Source: Ptychodera flava (Eukaryota; Hemichordata; Enteropneusta; Ptychoderidae). From it: 64,000 bases of DNA. Shown here piece by piece: positions 63,211 to 64,000 of the stretch (positions are counted from its first letter, which is position 1; every line of letters begins with the position of its first letter). A program made the position numbers and the translations under genes. Where the stretch lies: positions 24,823,615-24,887,614 of the forward strand of contig NC_091947.1 in the NCBI RefSeq assembly GCF_041260155.1, read 5' to 3'. The notes beneath the pieces were generated by a model. The model ran no database searches. It was not told where the DNA came from and saw only the letters and a list, made by a program, of their open reading frames with translations.

Positions 63211-64000
63211 TTGAACTTACATATGTGATCATTTGTTTATCAATGCCCTGAGTAAATAATAACTTTAATAAGACTTGTGTAATGTTATTGCATACTTTCC
63301 TGAAACTAGGTTTTCTTTCCGAAACACAGAATAGAATACTTTGAGAATACTATCAGAAAACGGCGAGGTACCGATCAAAGCGTTAGATAATGGAAGCGGA
63401 ACAGCAGTTCTAGACACTGATAATTACATAATAAGGAAGCGTCAAAATAACTCGTCAACCAGTGATACCACACAAAGTTTATGACAGATGACTCAGAACA
63501 AATAACAGAGAAATATGCAACCTTATGACAGAAACTTACGACACAAAACATGTTGACGAGAACATGTATCCATGTTTAAATCTAGTAAAAACAATACGAA
63601 CACTACCTTGAACACAGTAGAACAAAATTAGACATCCTAACATCCCCAGTGAAGGAACAAACATCAAGTGGGACAACATAGGAATACAGAAAATCTATCG
63701 ATTTATGATTGCACACAATTTATCCACATAAGATGAATTTAGGCGACTGATTAAGAGAGTACGGCAAATTTCGATAAAGGCGTTGAAGGATCGTAGTGTT
63801 ATACAGTCTCCTCCACTCTGGAGTAGAGACTGCACTGACGTTCAGATTACAGCTGTGTCTCGCCATGGCCAATCAGTTTTGTACCAAAACAGGGAACGTA
63901 AAATACACTTTCAAATGTACACAACACACTAAACGAAAACAATTAAGATATGAATAATGTGTGGAGCTGCTTTCCTTATTTCAAAGATGAATATTTAAGG

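Larger units (their letters stand above)
61736..64000. other. Downstream of gene E: no gene seen
   Basis: AT-rich DNA with a (ATG)n tract, AAT-rich runs and a minisatellite. The long Met/Ile/Leu frames near 62416-62779 are products of the trinucleotide repeats. Confidence 0.6.

Overview
The window is animal nuclear DNA. Genes are split by GT-AG introns, two starts lie downstream of TATA boxes, AATAAA signals follow the stop codons, and the rest is AT-rich intergenic DNA full of microsatellites, decayed LINE pieces and small inverted-repeat elements. I see no bacterial operon, CRISPR array, rRNA gene or functional tRNA. I could not fix the species; an invertebrate deuterostome (hemichordate, amphioxus or echinoderm type) is my best guess and is only inference.

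The main content is a head-to-tail array, all on the + strand, of small multi-exon genes that look like class I four-helix-bundle cytokines of the IL-6/CNTF/LIF type. There are five gene copies: A 1099-2780 (5' exon not found), B 19373-22456, C 35075-39830, D 47194-50673 and E 58319-61601. A sixth, broken copy, P, runs 6068-9495. Every gene repeats one plan: a helix-A exon, a short acidic or proline-rich AB-loop exon (27-37 codons), a helix B-C exon (51-57 codons) and a terminal helix-D exon (56-75 codons). The introns between them are all phase 0. D and E also begin their helix-A exon after a phase-1 intron inside a signal peptide. The resulting 1-0-0-0 phase pattern is that of vertebrate GH, IL-6 and G-CSF genes. 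A, B and P keep an F-x-x-K motif at the start of helix D, the position used by CNTF and LIF to contact LIFR.

Two subgroups are visible. A, P, B and C resemble each other; B and C start at an ATG with no evident leader, as CNTF does. D and E resemble each other and have a secretory leader; D carries four N-glycosylation sequons. The array therefore probably grew by tandem duplication followed by divergence and the death of one copy.

Between the genes: 3' LINE remnants (10.8-12.1 kb, 23.4-24.0 kb, 42.57-42.7 kb); a 17-bp-TIR MITE family (20.97, 33.39, 34.46 kb); a short repeat family beginning near a shared 'cttgctccaag' motif (0.28, 9.79, 14.65, 42.7 kb); a hAT-like element (31.88-32.80 kb); foldback elements (17.76, 20.32, 39.92 kb); a perfect 110-bp palindrome in intron 1 of gene B; a tandem pair of tRNA-like units (47.8 kb); a repeat family near genes C, D and E (41.9, 48.2, 50.8, 52.3 kb); and a direct duplication of about 0.9 kb (54.17-56.22 kb). 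Long stretches of intergenic DNA show nothing I can support as a gene.
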